A stretch of 64,000 nucleotides of DNA from Qipengyuania sediminis (GTDB lineage Bacteria > Pseudomonadota > Alphaproteobacteria > Sphingomonadales > Sphingomonadaceae). Under the pieces are notes generated by a model. It was not told the DNA's origin. It searched no databases and worked only from the letters and a program-made list of their open reading frames with translations. Position 1 is the first letter of the stretch; every line of letters begins with the position of its first letter. Positions 53,008 to 63,178 of the stretch are shown here, piece after piece. A program made the translations under genes and the position numbers. The stretch is taken from positions 124,001 through 188,000 of the forward strand of contig NZ_CP037948.1 of the NCBI RefSeq assembly GCF_004358425.1, in the 5' to 3' direction.

Positions 53008-55764
53008 TCATCCCAGCCGCGCCAATGCCGCTTCGACCCGCGCCGCCTCGGCGCTGTGGTGCGCGTGATCGCTGCGCGCCTTTTCCACCGCGTCGGGCTT
53101 GGCGCGTTCGAGGAAGGCGGGGTTCGCCAGCCGGGCTTCGAGCGCCTTGGCTTCCTTGCGGCTTGCCTCCAAGGCTTTGGCAAGCCGCGCTCTCTCGGCC
53201 GCGACATCAATCACGCCCTCGAGCGGGACCACGAACCTATCGTCCCCGGCCCCGATCTGCATCGCCGCGCCAGCGGGCGCTTCGGCGAAGGCGATGGGCG
53301 ACAATCGCGCCAAGCGCTCGATCGCGGAGCGATTGGCCTCGATCATCGACGGTCCGAGTGCGCTCGCGGACGATACGTAGGCGGCGAGCCTCGCTCCCGG
53401 GGCGATGCCGAGCTCGGTTCGGGCGGCACGGGTGTTGCCGATCAGCGCAATCAGCCAGTCGATCTCTGCCTTGGCCGCCGCATCAACGCCCGCCTCCGGT
53501 GCCGGCCAGTGCGCGAGGATCAGGTCGTAAGGCCGCTCGCCGGCCGCATGCCACAACTCCTCGGTGACGAAGGGCATGAAGGGGTGCAGCATCACCAGGA
53601 TCTGGTCGAGCACCCAGCCGGCGACGCCGCGGGTCTCGTCGTCGATCTGCCCTTTTATCAGCTCCAGATACCAGTCGCAGAAACGGTCCCAGACGAAGTG
53701 GTAGATGGCATTGGCCGCGGCATCGAAGCGCAGCTCGGCGAAGGCCTTGTCGAGCGCGGCGGCGGTCTCGACAACCTCGCCAATGATCCAGCGATTGACC
53801 GCGAGTGTGGCTGGCGGGGCGGCGATGCTCTGCGACGCTGCGATGCCGTGGGCACTGGCGAAGCGCGCCGCGTTCCACAGCTTGGTGGCGAAATTGCGGT
53901 AGCCCTCGACCCGCCGCTCATCCATCTTCACGTCGCGGCCCTGGCTTTCCATCGCGCACATGAAGAAGCGCAGCGCATCCGCGCCATAGCGGTCGATGAG
54001 GCCGAGCGGATCGACCACATTGCCCTTGGACTTGCTCATCTTCGCGCCATCGGCGGCGCGCACCAGCCCGTGCAGATAGAGCCGCCGCCACGGCACTTCC
54101 CCCATCAGATGCATCCCCATCATCGCCATCCGCGCGTCCCAGAAGAACAGGATGTCGAAGCCGGAGATGAGGAGGGAATTGGGGTAGTGCTTGGCTAGGA
54201 GGTCGGTGTTTTCGGGCCAACCTAGCGTGGCAAAAGGCCAAAGTGCGCTGGAGAACCAGGTGTCGAGGACGTCCTCGTCACGCCAGATGATCTTCTTCCC
54301 GTTTGGAAGCAGCTGCCCCAAGATGGCACCTCGCGGGTTGTTATAAACCTCAAGATCGCCAGTCCCTACGCCGTGCGCATCGGCGGCTTGAAGTAGAGCG
54401 TCGTCCTCAGTCTCGGCAACGAAGATTTGCCCATCCTCGGCGAACCAAGCCGGGATCCGGTGGCCCCACCACAGCTGGCGGCTGATGCACCAGGGCTGGA
54501 TGTTCTCCATCCAGTTGTAGAAGGTCTTTTCCCAAGCCTTTGGCACGATCTCGATCCGCCCGTCGCGCACGGCTTCGAGCGGCGCCCCCGCGAGCTTTTC
54601 GGCATCGACATACCACTGGTCGGTCAGCCAGGGTTCGATCGGCACGCCGCCGCGGTCGCCGAAGGGCTGCTGGATCGTGCGGGGCTCGGCGTCATGCTCG
54701 GCGCCATCCTTGTCGCGGTGCGGGATGAGGGCGCCTGCCGCCTTCATCGCCGCGACCACCCGTTCCCGCGCCTCGAAGCGGTCGAGGCCGAGGAACTCGT
54801 CAGGAACCAGCCCGTCGGCGGTCTGCACCACGCGCGCCTCGGCGTCGAACATATTGAGCATCTGCGCCGGATCGATACCGACGCGCTTGCCGACCTCGAA
54901 ATCGTTGAAATCGTGGCCGGGCGTGATCTTGACGACACCGCTGCCGAGCTCCGGATCGGCGTGATCGTCGGCCACGACGCTCAGCCGCCGCCCGGTCAGC
55001 GGCTGGTCGATCTCCTTGCCCACCACCCCGGCATAGCGCATGTCGGAAGGATGCACCGCCACCGCCATGTCGGCGAGCATGGTCTCGGGCCGGGTGGTCG
55101 CGACGACCAGATGATCGGCGCCCTCCGCCGTCCGCGCCCCGTCGGCGAGCGGGTAGCGGAAATGCCAGAAGTGGCCCGCGACCTCGTGTGTCTCCACCTC
55201 CAGATCGCTGATCGCGGTCTTCAGCGCCGGGTCCCAGTTCACCAGCCGCTTGGCGCGATAGATCAGCCCGGCGTTGTAGAGATCGACGAAGACCTTGGTC
55301 ACCGCACGGCTGAAATGCGGGTCCATGGTGAATTGCTCTCTGGACCAGTCCATCGAGCAGCCGAGGCGGCGGAGCTGGCGAGTGATCGTCCCCCCGCTCT
55401 CCGCCTTCCACTCCCAGACCCTGGCGACGAATTCCTCGCGCGAATAATTGGTGCGCTTGTCCTGGTGGAGCGCCATCTCGCGCTCGACCACCATTTGCGT
55501 GGCGATGCCGGCATGGTCGGTGCCCACCACCCACAGCGCATCCCTGCCCCGCAGCCGTTCGTACCGGACCATCACGTCCTGCAGCGTGTTGTCGAGCGCG
55601 TGGCCGATGTGAAGGCTGCCGGTCACGTTGGGCGGCGGGTTGACGATGGTGAAGGGTTCCGCATCCGGCCGGTGCGGGCGGAAGGCGCCGCTTTCTTCCC
55701 AATGAAGATACCATTTCGCCTCGATGGCGGCGGGGTCGAAGGTCTTGGCGAGCTCTTGCGGCAT
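53008..55764 (-). CDS. valS: Valyl-tRNA synthetase
   Basis: 918 residues of class I synthetase type: HIGHALDNT signature near residue 53, the CP1 editing domain in the middle ([15 protein letters not shown]), KMSKSKGN near 575, and a C-terminal coiled-coil arm ([20 protein letters not shown]). It charges tRNA-Val and edits Thr-tRNA. A short hairpin CTGGGA/TCCCAG overlaps the stop codon on the 3' side. It diverges from the Mla operon. Confidence 0.97.
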   Translation of the reverse strand: MPQELAKTFDPAAIEAKWYLHWEESGAFRPHRPDAEPFTIVNPPPNVTGSLHIGHALDNTLQDVMVRYERLRGRDALWVVGTDHAGIATQMVVEREMALHQDKRTNYSREEFVARVWEWKAESGGTITRQLRRLGCSMDWSREQFTMDPHFSRAVTKVFVDLYNAGLIYRAKRLVNWDPALKTAISDLEVETHEVAGHFWHFRYPLADGARTAEGADHLVVATTRPETMLADMAVAVHPSDMRYAGVVGKEIDQPLTGRRLSVVADDHADPELGSGVVKITPGHDFNDFEVGKRVGIDPAQMLNMFDAEARVVQTADGLVPDEFLGLDRFEARERVVAAMKAAGALIPHRDKDGAEHDAEPRTIQQPFGDRGGVPIEPWLTDQWYVDAEKLAGAPLEAVRDGRIEIVPKAWEKTFYNWMENIQPWCISRQLWWGHRIPAWFAEDGQIFVAETEDDALLQAADAHGVGTGDLEVYNNPRGAILGQLLPNGKKIIWRDEDVLDTWFSSALWPFATLGWPENTDLLAKHYPNSLLISGFDILFFWDARMAMMGMHLMGEVPWRRLYLHGLVRAADGAKMSKSKGNVVDPLGLIDRYGADALRFFMCAMESQGRDVKMDERRVEGYRNFATKLWNAARFASAHGIAASQSIAAPPATLAVNRWIIGEVVETAAALDKAFAELRFDAAANAIYHFVWDRFCDWYLELIKGQIDDETRGVAGWVLDQILVMLHPFMPFVTEELWHAAGERPYDLILAHWPAPEAGVDAAAKAEIDWLIALIGNTRAARTELGIAPGARLAAYVSSASALGPSMIEANRSAIERLARLSPIAFAEAPAGAAMQIGAGDDRFVVPLEGVIDVAAERARLAKALEASRKEAKALEARLANPAFLERAKPDAVEKARSDHAHHSAEAARVEAALARLG

Positions 55765-55869
55765 GGCCGGGGCCTTTGCCAGCGGCTCTGCCGAGGAGCA
55801 ACATATGTGGCGCGCACATGCGCGCGCCCGCTTGTTTCACTCGCCAAACACCCGCATAGGCAGACGAGG

Positions 55870-56979
55870 ATGGAGCGCCACGCGGCTTTCGAGATGACCG
55901 AAAGGGCAGGCGGCGCCGTGCTGGCGCTGTCGGGGCCATGGCTGGTCGCGACGATCGGCCGGGTCGAGCGCGATCTTGCCGCTTCGGGCGATGACGCGAG
56001 GACCGTCGACCTTTCGGGTGTGACCGAGATCGACACCGCCGGGGCCTGGCTGATCAGCCGCACCGCCGAAGATCGCGGTGCGTCGATCACCGGGGCGAAT
56101 ACCCGCGCGCGGCGGCTGATCGAAGCGGTCGGCGGGCTTGGCTTCGATGGCGACGTCAGCGCGCCGCGCGCCGATGTCGCCACCCGCGTGACGGGGCGCA
56201 TCGGCGAAATGCTCTACAATGCGCGCGGCGGGATCTATGGCATCGTCGGCTTTTTGGGCGCGTTGATGCTCGCCGTCGGCAGCGTCATCAGCAATCCGCG
56301 GCGCTTTCCGGGCAAGGCCTTCGTCCATCAGCTGGAGCTGGTGGGCGTCTCCGCGCTGCCGATCGTCGGGCTGATGAGCTTCCTTATCGGCATCGTGATC
56401 GCGCAGCAGGGCGCCGTGCAGCTGGCGCAATTCGGGGCCGAGACACTGACGGTGAACCTCGTCGGCCGCATCACCTTGCGCGAACTGGGCGTGCTGATGA
56501 CCGCGATCATGGTCGCGGGCCGCTCGGGCAGCGCCTTCGCCGCGCAGATCGGCACCATGAAGCTGACCGAGGAGATCGACGCCATGCGCACCATCGGCAT
56601 CAGCCCGATGGAAGCGCTGGTGATCCCGCGCATCCTCGCCTGCGTGTTCATGATGATCGTGCTGGGCTTCTACAGCATGATGACGGCGATCATCGGCGGG
56701 GCCTTCGTGGGCGATGTGCTGCTGGGCATCCCCTTCCTCACCTTCCTTGCCCGCATTCAGGAAGTCGTGCCGATCCACGATCTGTGGGTCGGGCTGATCA
56801 AGGCGCCGGTGTTCGGCCTCATCGTCGCGCTCGCGGGCTGCTACCACGGGATGCAGGTCAAGGGGAATTCGGAAGAGGTCGGCCTCAGGACGACGATGGC
56901 GGTGGTCTCGGCGATCTTCGCGGTGATCGTGCTCGATGCCTTCTTCGCGGTGTTCTTCACCCGGGTGGGGTGGGGCTGA
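55870..56979 (+). CDS. MlaE family ABC permease with N-terminal STAS domain
   Basis: 369 residues. Residues about 10-95 form a STAS-like domain (ARTVDLSGVTEIDTAGAWLI); the rest is the MlaE/YrbE permease with about five helices (ALPIVGLMSFLIGIVIAQQG, RSGSAFAAQIGTMKLTEEID). In the Mla system MlaE is the membrane core for phospholipid traffic between membranes and MlaB is a separate STAS protein; here the STAS part is fused. The first ATG is used; one at 55894 is possible. Confidence 0.88.
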   Translation: MERHAAFEMTERAGGAVLALSGPWLVATIGRVERDLAASGDDARTVDLSGVTEIDTAGAWLISRTAEDRGASITGANTRARRLIEAVGGLGFDGDVSAPRADVATRVTGRIGEMLYNARGGIYGIVGFLGALMLAVGSVISNPRRFPGKAFVHQLELVGVSALPIVGLMSFLIGIVIAQQGAVQLAQFGAETLTVNLVGRITLRELGVLMTAIMVAGRSGSAFAAQIGTMKLTEEIDAMRTIGISPMEALVIPRILACVFMMIVLGFYSMMTAIIGGAFVGDVLLGIPFLTFLARIQEVVPIHDLWVGLIKAPVFGLIVALAGCYHGMQVKGNSEEVGLRTTMAVVSAIFAVIVLDAFFAVFFTRVGWG

Positions 56980-57887
56980 TGGCGGAAGAAGAGCTGCAGG
57001 AAGCGCCCGTTCTCGGCCGCCACGAGCGTTACCGGGGGGACTACCCGATCGAGGTGCGCGGGCTCGGCAATTCGTTCGGAGAGCAGGTCATTCACGAAGG
57101 TCTCGACCTTCAGGTGCGCCGGGGGGAGATCCTCGGCGTCGTGGGCGGTTCGGGAACTGGGAAATCGGTGCTCATGCGCTCGATCATCGGGCTGCAGATC
57201 CCCTCCGCTGGACAGATCGACGTCTTCGGCCGTTCGATCACCACCGGCGACCCCGACGATGTCATCGGCGTGCGCAACCGCTGGGGGGTGCTGTTTCAGG
57301 GCGGCGCGCTGTTCTCGACGCTCACCGTTGGCGAGAATGTCGAGGTGCCGCTCAAGAAGTTCTACCCCGAATTGAGCCCCGCGCTGATGCACGATATCGC
57401 GCGCTACAAGGTGCAGCTTTCGGGTCTGCCGGACGAGGCGGCCAACAAGTACCCGGCCGAGCTTTCGGGCGGTATGAAAAAGCGCGCGGGGCTCGCGCGG
57501 GCGCTGGCGCTCGATCCCGAGCTTCTGTTCCTCGACGAGCCGACCGCGGGGCTCGATCCCATCGGCGCGGCCGCCTTCGATCAGCTCACGCGCAACCTCA
57601 AGCAGACTTTAGGTCTGACCGTGTTCCTCATTACCCACGATCTCGACACGCTGCACGAGATCTGCGACCGGGTGGCGGTGCTGGCGGACCGCCGCGTGAT
57701 CGCGGTCGATACCGTGCCCAATCTGATGAAGCTCGATCACCCCTGGATCCAGGAATATTTCAACGGTCCGCGCGGCCGCGCGGCGCTGACCGCGCAGGCG
57801 CTTGACGAGCTTCGGCGGCACATGGACCAGCCGATCGCCGCCAATGCGGTCAAAGCGTTGGACAATCCTGCGGCAAAGAAGGCATAG
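56979..57887 (+). CDS. MlaF family ABC ATPase
   Basis: 302 residues with Walker A GGSGTGKS near residue 57, the signature LSGGMKKR near 164, Walker B LLFLDEPTAGLDP and the switch His in ITHD. The GVLFQGGALFSTLTVGENV stretch is typical of MlaF/TtgA-like ATPases. Start and stop overlap the permease as TGATG. It powers the MCE lipid transporter together with the preceding and following genes. The C terminus has about 30 extra residues (RRHMDQPIAANAVKAL). Confidence 0.93.
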   Translation: MAEEELQEAPVLGRHERYRGDYPIEVRGLGNSFGEQVIHEGLDLQVRRGEILGVVGGSGTGKSVLMRSIIGLQIPSAGQIDVFGRSITTGDPDDVIGVRNRWGVLFQGGALFSTLTVGENVEVPLKKFYPELSPALMHDIARYKVQLSGLPDEAANKYPAELSGGMKKRAGLARALALDPELLFLDEPTAGLDPIGAAAFDQLTRNLKQTLGLTVFLITHDLDTLHEICDRVAVLADRRVIAVDTVPNLMKLDHPWIQEYFNGPRGRAALTAQALDELRRHMDQPIAANAVKALDNPAAKKA

Positions 57888-57899
57888 GCGCAGGCCGGA

Positions 57900-58847
57900 A
57901 TGGAAACACGGGCTAATCACGTCTGGGTCGGGGCGGTCACGCTCGTCCTCCTCGCGCTGCTCGCCGCGTTCATCGTGTGGCTCGCGCGGCTGGGGCAGGG
58001 CGACCAGAACGAATACGACATCTTCTTCAAGCAATCGGTGAGCGGGCTCGCCAATGGCAGCCAGGTCAATTTCGCGGGCGTGCCCGTGGGTCAGGTCAGC
58101 CAGATCGTGCTGTGGGACAAGGACCCCGAATTCGTCCGCGTGCGGATCAAGGTGGAGGAGGGCGTGCCGATCCTCGTCGGCACCACCGCGACCATCCAAT
58201 CGAGCTTCACCGGGGTCTCCACCATCCAGCTGGACGGCGCGCGCCGTGGCCGCCCGCCGATCTCCTGCGACACCACCGCCTGCACCGAAGGCAGGCCGAT
58301 CATTCCGCCCAAGCCCGGCGGCTTCGGCGAAATTCTCGCGAATGCGCCACTGCTGCTCGAACGGCTGGCGACACTGACCGAGCGGATGACCCAGCTTCTT
58401 TCCGACCGCAATCAGGAAGAGCTGTCGGGGATTCTCGCCAATGCCAACCGCTTCACCGCCAATGTCGCGAACGCGAGCCCGCAGCTCGAACGCACCATGG
58501 CCGAACTCCAGGTGACCTTGCGTGAGGCGAGCGAGAGCCTTGACCAGTTCGAGAAGGTGACCGCCTCCACCGACCGCATCCTCAACCGCGAAGGGGCAGA
58601 GATTGCAGCCAATCTGCGCGCGACGCTCGTCTCGGCCAGCGGCGCGGCCGAGGCATTGGAGCAGACGCTCGCGGAGGCGCGCCCGGCCGCCAAGCAGCTC
58701 ACCGAGAGCACGCTGCCCGCGGTGGAGGCCACCATGCGCGACCTGCGCGCGACCAGCAAATCGCTGCGCACCGTCACCGAGAAGATCGAGAACGAAGGTG
58801 CTGGCGGGCTGGTCGGCGGGCCCAAGCTGCCGGAATACAAGCCGTGA
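57900..58847 (+). CDS. MlaD/MCE domain protein
   Basis: 315 residues: one N-terminal membrane helix (AVTLVLLALLAAFIVWLARL), the MCE domain (about 38-115, VSGLANGSQVNFAGVPVGQV), then a long helical region with coiled-coil character (NRFTANVANASPQLERTMAE). MCE proteins form a periplasmic hexamer ring that binds lipids. The operon has no MlaC-like soluble carrier; the lipoprotein that follows may take part in the outer-membrane end. Confidence 0.92.
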   Translation: METRANHVWVGAVTLVLLALLAAFIVWLARLGQGDQNEYDIFFKQSVSGLANGSQVNFAGVPVGQVSQIVLWDKDPEFVRVRIKVEEGVPILVGTTATIQSSFTGVSTIQLDGARRGRPPISCDTTACTEGRPIIPPKPGGFGEILANAPLLLERLATLTERMTQLLSDRNQEELSGILANANRFTANVANASPQLERTMAELQVTLREASESLDQFEKVTASTDRILNREGAEIAANLRATLVSASGAAEALEQTLAEARPAAKQLTESTLPAVEATMRDLRATSKSLRTVTEKIENEGAGGLVGGPKLPEYKP

Positions 58848-58855
58848 GGAGCCTT

Positions 58856-59431
58856 ATGCGAACCGCATCCATCGCCGCTGCGCTGCTGGCGACATCGGGC
58901 TGCATCAGCTTCGGCGGCAAGACGCCCGACAGCCTGATCACGCTGACCCCCGCCGCCGCCGCCCCCGCAGGCACCACCGCCAGCGGCAATGCCAGCACCG
59001 CACTGGCGCTGGCCGAGTTCGACGCGCCGCGAAAGCTCGACGTGACGCGCGTGCCGGTGCAGGTGACCGACAGCACCATCGCCTATGTGAAAGACGCGGT
59101 GTGGAACGAGAAGCCTGCCCGTCTGCTCGGCCGGTTGATCGCCGAGACGATTCGCGCGCGTTCGGGCCGGCTGGTGATCGACGGCGACGATCCCGGCGCC
59201 GAGGCGGAGACCCGCATCTCCGGCACCGTGCGCGAATTCGGCTATGACGCGCGCACCAGCGAGGTCGTGCTGGTGCTCGATGCCGCGCGGAGCGGCGCCG
59301 GCAGCAGCGTCACCACCCGCCGCTTCGAAGCGCGCGTGCCGGGGGTGGCCGCCGAGGCGGGCCCGGTGGGCGTGGCGCTCAACCAGGCTGCCAACCAGGT
59401 CGCGAGCGAGGTCGCTGCCTGGGTGGGGTGA
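58856..59431 (+). CDS. ABC-type transport auxiliary lipoprotein (PqiC-like)
   Basis: 191 residues with a lipoprotein signal (ASIAAALLATSGC; lipidated Cys near residue 16) and the domain seen behind MCE operons, e.g. ALAEFDAPRKLDVTRVPVQV and GRLIAETIRARSGRLVIDG. It is probably an outer-membrane lipoprotein that docks the MCE assembly. The ATG at 58856 has GGAG nearby; a GTG at 58844 overlaps the preceding stop and is an alternative. Confidence 0.85.
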   Translation: MRTASIAAALLATSGCISFGGKTPDSLITLTPAAAAPAGTTASGNASTALALAEFDAPRKLDVTRVPVQVTDSTIAYVKDAVWNEKPARLLGRLIAETIRARSGRLVIDGDDPGAEAETRISGTVREFGYDARTSEVVLVLDAARSGAGSSVTTRRFEARVPGVAAEAGPVGVALNQAANQVASEVAAWVG

Positions 59432-59446
59432 TTAACGCTGGCAAAC

Positions 59447-60175
59447 TCAAGGGCTTCGCGTGCTGTGGGATACCGCTTGACCGAAGCGCATCGCGGCGAG
59501 AAAATGCTGCGCGCGTCTCCCCCGCCGCTCTGTTGCCTCCTCGTCGCGGCCCCACAGCTCGGCCTGCCAATCCTCTTCGAGATTGGCGGCGTCCCACAGC
59601 GCCTCCCCATCAGCTTCGGGGTCGAGCGCGCTGAGCCCGATGACGAGCGATGCCGCGAGCGAGGCGAGCGTCGTCAGCGCTGCGAGGGTGAGATAGTCGA
59701 GGCTTTCGAGCCGCGCCTGCAGAACGTCAAGCGCCGCCTCGTCCTGCGGGCGGTGGATGACGCCGCTCACGCGGTGCATCCGCACTCCATAATTCGCTTC
59801 GAAGGCAGCGAGCAGCGGCTCCCACACCGCCTGCTGCCGCTTCCACAATGGCTCGTCGGGATCGGCGCGGTAGCAGAGCGTATCGGTCTCCCCATAGCGC
59901 ATCAGCGCCGCCACCGTCGCGGGCTTGTCCGCCGCAACCACGTCCAGCGCGTAATCGGCAAGATCGCGCATCGGCAGCGAGCTTGGGTCGATCTCCTCGC
60001 CCTGGTCCGCCCATTCCGCCGCCAGCATTTCGGCGAGCGCCCGGTTCGGCAGCACCAGGACATGGCCGCCTTGCGTCTTCACCCGCCGCCCGTCGAGCGC
60101 GACGTGCCAGCCGTCCTCGCCCAGGGCGGCCATGGCCTTGCGATAGAAGCGCTTCACTTCGGGACGCTCCGCCAC
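59447..60175 (-). CDS. ATP12 family F1-ATPase assembly chaperone
   Basis: 242 residues of the ATP12 family: KRFYRKAMAALGEDGWHVAL, LDGRRVKTQGGHVLVLPNRA, and LCYRADPDEPLWKRQQAVWE. In mitochondria and alphaproteobacteria ATP12 binds the F1 alpha subunit before assembly. It is the last gene of the overlapped minus-strand operon, its start lying 22 bases inside the upstream small gene. Confidence 0.93.
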   Translation of the reverse strand: MAERPEVKRFYRKAMAALGEDGWHVALDGRRVKTQGGHVLVLPNRALAEMLAAEWADQGEEIDPSSLPMRDLADYALDVVAADKPATVAALMRYGETDTLCYRADPDEPLWKRQQAVWEPLLAAFEANYGVRMHRVSGVIHRPQDEAALDVLQARLESLDYLTLAALTTLASLAASLVIGLSALDPEADGEALWDAANLEEDWQAELWGRDEEATERRGRRAQHFLAAMRFGQAVSHSTRSP

Positions 60176-60393
60176 ATCCGGGCGAAAACCAGCGGCAGCA
60201 GGAAAAACACGACGAGACCCGCCGCCGCCAGCACCTTGCCCAGGTCGCGGCCCCAGGCAAGCGCGCCTTCCATCGCCAGCATTCCCAGCATCACCAGCAC
60301 CGCGCCCAGGATGCGGTGGCCCGCGATGAACCAGTACCGCGCGCGGGCCGGGTCCCCGCCCGGGCGCGGCGGTTCGGCGGGGGGCTCAGCCAT
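60154..60393 (-). CDS. Small two-helix membrane protein, unknown
   Basis: 79 residues: a Pro-rich start (MAEPPAEPPRPGGDPARAR), then two membrane helices (HRILGAVLVMLGMLAMEG and VLAAAGLVVFFLLPLVFARM). No family is recognised. The start overlaps the HAD gene end by eight bases and its end overlaps ATP12, so it is expressed with both. A role in F-ATPase assembly is only a guess from position. Confidence 0.7.
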   Translation of the reverse strand: MAEPPAEPPRPGGDPARARYWFIAGHRILGAVLVMLGMLAMEGALAWGRDLGKVLAAAGLVVFFLLPLVFARMWRSVPK

Positions 60394-61039
60394 CGATCAT
60401 TGCCTCGAGCTCGGCAGCGCTGTGCGCGATGCCGCAGGCCCCCGCGATCGTCAGCTCTTGGGGCTCGTGGTAGCCCCAGGCGACCCCGATCGCGCGCACC
60501 CCGGCGGCGCGCGCCATGGCGATGTCGAACACCGTATCGCCCACCATCACCGCCTCGGCCGGGGCGGCGGCTGCCTCGAACAGCGCCGCTTCCAGCATGG
60601 CGGGATGCGGTTTCGAAGGATGGCGATCCGCGGTCTGGAGTGTCGCGAACAGATCGGCGATGTGGTGGTGCGCCAGGCAATGCGCGAGCCCGCGATCGCT
60701 TTTGCCGGTCGCGACCCCGAGCATGCGCCCCGAACCGTGCAGCCGCGCGAGCAGCGTGGCGATTCCGGGGAAGAGCGGCTCTTCCACCCGCCCCTCGCTC
60801 CGCGCGCCGCGAAAGCTCGCCTTATAGGCCTCGACCGCGATCTCGCGGCGGTCGGCCGGGGCGTGGGGGGCAAGCCGGACCAGCGCCTGCGGCAGGCTGA
60901 GGCCGACCACGCGGCGCACCGCATTGCGCTCAGGGAGCGGCAGGCTGGCGGCGCGAAAGGCGGCCTCCATCGCATCGACGATCGCTGATTGCCCGTCGAC
61001 GAGCGTTCCGTCGCAATCGAAGACCACCAAGCGGATCAT
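60386..61039 (-). CDS. HAD-superfamily phosphatase (HAD-IA)
   Basis: 217 residues with the four HAD motifs: nucleophile Asp in VVFDCDGTLVDG, VATGKS (motif II), the Lys region RHPSKPHPAM, and VMVGDTVFDIAMARAAG. The helical cap fits the Gph/beta-phosphoglucomutase-like subgroup. The substrate is not defined. ATGA overlap with the PaiB-like gene upstream supports the start at 61039. Confidence 0.88.
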   Translation of the reverse strand: MIRLVVFDCDGTLVDGQSAIVDAMEAAFRAASLPLPERNAVRRVVGLSLPQALVRLAPHAPADRREIAVEAYKASFRGARSEGRVEEPLFPGIATLLARLHGSGRMLGVATGKSDRGLAHCLAHHHIADLFATLQTADRHPSKPHPAMLEAALFEAAAAPAEAVMVGDTVFDIAMARAAGVRAIGVAWGYHEPQELTIAGACGIAHSAAELEAMIDG

Positions 61040-61632
61040 GCGAGCTCGCTCATCAGCGCGGCGAGTGCCGGAGCGCCGCCTGTGCGCAGACCCTCGGCGA
61101 TGCGGGCGCGCTCGGCCGGGGATTTCTTGTGCGACAGCTTCACCGTCGGGCGCCAGGCCGCGATCTCCATTTCGAAACCCACGATGCCGCGAAGGAGCTT
61201 TGTCCACATGGCGGCGCTCGCCTCCTCGGCGCGCCACGGCGCGCCCGAAAGCCGGCCTTCGTGCGTGTCGATCAGCGCGTGGAGAAACGCCTCGAGCCCC
61301 TCCTCCGACATGCGCCGGACCCGGCCCTCCAGCTCGAGCGCGACATAGTCCCAGGTCGGCACCGTGTCGCGATCGTCGTACCAGCGCGGGCTGATGTAGC
61401 CATCGGGGCCGTTGACAGTGACAAGCGCGGTCGCGCCCTCCAGATGCCGCGTCAGCGCATTGCCGCGCGCGAGGTGGAACTGCACCGCGCCGTCACGGCT
61501 CGAAAGCAGCGGCGTATGCGCGACGCGTGGGCCGTCCGGGGTGGTCAGGAACACCATGCCGAAGCCGACCTCGGCGATCAGCGCTTCCATCAGCGCTCGG
61601 TCCTCGGTGCGGAACAGCGGATTGGGATGCAT
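61036..61632 (-). CDS. PaiB-like FMN-binding protein
   Basis: 198 residues matching the FMN-binding negative transcriptional regulator family (PaiB of Bacillus): MHPNPLFRTEDRALMEALIA, VAHTPLLSSRDGAVQFHLAR, ISPRWYDDRDTVPTWDYVAL and the C-terminal KLSHKKSPAERARIAEGLR. The fold is a split beta-barrel flavoprotein; whether it regulates transcription here is unknown. Start and stop overlap neighbours. Confidence 0.9.
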   Translation of the reverse strand: MHPNPLFRTEDRALMEALIAEVGFGMVFLTTPDGPRVAHTPLLSSRDGAVQFHLARGNALTRHLEGATALVTVNGPDGYISPRWYDDRDTVPTWDYVALELEGRVRRMSEEGLEAFLHALIDTHEGRLSGAPWRAEEASAAMWTKLLRGIVGFEMEIAAWRPTVKLSHKKSPAERARIAEGLRTGGAPALAALMSELA

Positions 61633-62765
61633 CAGCGCTTCGGTCCCCGCCTGGGCGCGGGTTTGCCGGCCGCATCGCGCCGCCCCCGCCGCTCGCCGCG
61701 ACGCGCCTTGCGATATTGCTTGGCGTGCTGGCGCGCCGCCTGCTTCTTCGCTTCGGGGGTGCGCTCGACCGTGCTCTGGCGCAGCGGCGCGGCCTCGCTC
61801 GTGGCTTCATCGAAACCCAGCTGCGCCATGCTGACGGCGAAATGCTCGGGCAGGTCGGCGAGCGCGTCGATCCGGCCGCCGCCCGGCTCGTCGATCACCA
61901 GCCTGCGGGCGTGGAGGTGCATCTTGCGGCTGATGCTGCCGGTGAGAAAGGCATCGGGCCCGCCATACTTCCCGTCGCCCACGATGGGGTGCCCCATCGC
62001 CGCACAATGAACGCGCAGCTGGTGCGTGCGGCCGGTCAGCGGCTCGAGCTCGAGCCAGGCCGCCTTGTCGCCCGCCTTGTCGACCACTCGGTAGCGCGTC
62101 CTGGCGGGCTGGCCACCCTCGTGATCGACATGCATCTTCTCGCCGCCCGAACCCGGCTGCTTGGCGAGCGCGGCGTCGATCGTCCCCTCGCGCACCTCGG
62201 GGACGCCGACGACCAGCGCCCAATAGACCTTGCGCGCCGCGCGGCCGGCGAAGCGTTTGGCGAAGAAGCCCGCGCTGCCCGCGGTGCGGGCGATGAGCAG
62301 GACGCCGCTGGTATCCTTGTCGAGCCGGTGGACGAGGCGCGGGCGGGGGGCGTCGCCATCGGTGAAGGCTTCGAGCAGCCCGTCGACATGCCTGGTCGTC
62401 TTGGTGCCGCCCTGGGTGGCGAGGCCCGGCGGCTTGTTGAGCACGATCGCCGACGGCGTTTCCGCGATCACCATGGCGCGCGCTGCGGCGCGATCGGCAT
62501 CGCTGAGCGTGCGGCGGGCGGGGGCCCCGGGCCCATCCGCTTCGCCGCCTGGTGGCACGCGGATCTGCTGCCCCGGCTCGACGCGATCCTCTGGCTTCGC
62601 GCGCTTGCCGTCGACCCTGATCTGCCCGGTGCGCGCCCAGCGGCTGATGGTGGCGAAGCCGATCTGCGGCAGGTGGCGCTTGAACCAGCGGTCGAGCCGC
62701 GCGCCGGCATCGTCCTCGCCCACGGTGAACAGGCGGACGTCGTTGCCGGTTTCCGCCTCGCTCAT
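61632..62765 (-). CDS. RluA-family 23S rRNA pseudouridine synthase
   Basis: 377 residues: S4-like domain at the N terminus (ARLDRWFKRHLPQIGFATIS), the catalytic Asp149 in HRLDKDTSGVLLIAR, and GRTHQLRVHCAAMGHPIVGD. It is closest in layout to RluC/RluD. The basic C-terminal tail (KQYRKARRGERRGRR) of about 50 residues is an extension seen in alphaproteobacteria. It overlaps crcB by ATGA. Confidence 0.93.
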   Translation of the reverse strand: MSEAETGNDVRLFTVGEDDAGARLDRWFKRHLPQIGFATISRWARTGQIRVDGKRAKPEDRVEPGQQIRVPPGGEADGPGAPARRTLSDADRAAARAMVIAETPSAIVLNKPPGLATQGGTKTTRHVDGLLEAFTDGDAPRPRLVHRLDKDTSGVLLIARTAGSAGFFAKRFAGRAARKVYWALVVGVPEVREGTIDAALAKQPGSGGEKMHVDHEGGQPARTRYRVVDKAGDKAAWLELEPLTGRTHQLRVHCAAMGHPIVGDGKYGGPDAFLTGSISRKMHLHARRLVIDEPGGGRIDALADLPEHFAVSMAQLGFDEATSEAAPLRQSTVERTPEAKKQAARQHAKQYRKARRGERRGRRDAAGKPAPRRGPKR

Positions 62766-63178
62766 GCCGCCGCCCGCATCAGCGTGAGCCCCGCGACCAG
62801 CCCCGTGATCCCGAGCGCGACCGAGAGGAAGGCATAGAGCCCGGCAATCAGGTATTGTCCGCGCTCGATCAGCAGCACCAGCTCGAGGCTGAATGCGGAA
62901 AAGGTGGTGAAGCCGCCCAGGAGGCCGACGCCGATGAGGAGGCGCAGCTGCTCTCCGCCGCCCGGCAGCTCCCGCACCGCCAGCCAGCCGGCGAGAAAGC
63001 CGAGGAGCAGGCTTCCGACGGTGTTCACCGCCAGTGTCGCCCAGGGAAAGGCCCCCATCGCCGGCGCACCGAGCCAGGCCGTCATCGCCCGCCCGGTCTG
63101 GTAGCGCAAGGCCGCCCCGAAAGCGCCGCCGATGGCGACGTTGAGTGTAGCGATCAAGGGGGAAAGAGCCGGCACCAT
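62762..63178 (-). CDS. crcB: CrcB/Fluc fluoride channel
   Basis: 138 residues with four helices. Family motifs are GGAFGAALRYQTGR, FPWATLAVNTVGSLLLGFLAG and GLLGGFTTFSAFS. A dimer forms a double-barrelled fluoride exit channel. As first gene of the operon it would be expected to have the promoter in 63179-63423; I saw no fluoride riboswitch fold there. Confidence 0.94.
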   Translation of the reverse strand: MVPALSPLIATLNVAIGGAFGAALRYQTGRAMTAWLGAPAMGAFPWATLAVNTVGSLLLGFLAGWLAVRELPGGGEQLRLLIGVGLLGGFTTFSAFSLELVLLIERGQYLIAGLYAFLSVALGITGLVAGLTLMRAAA

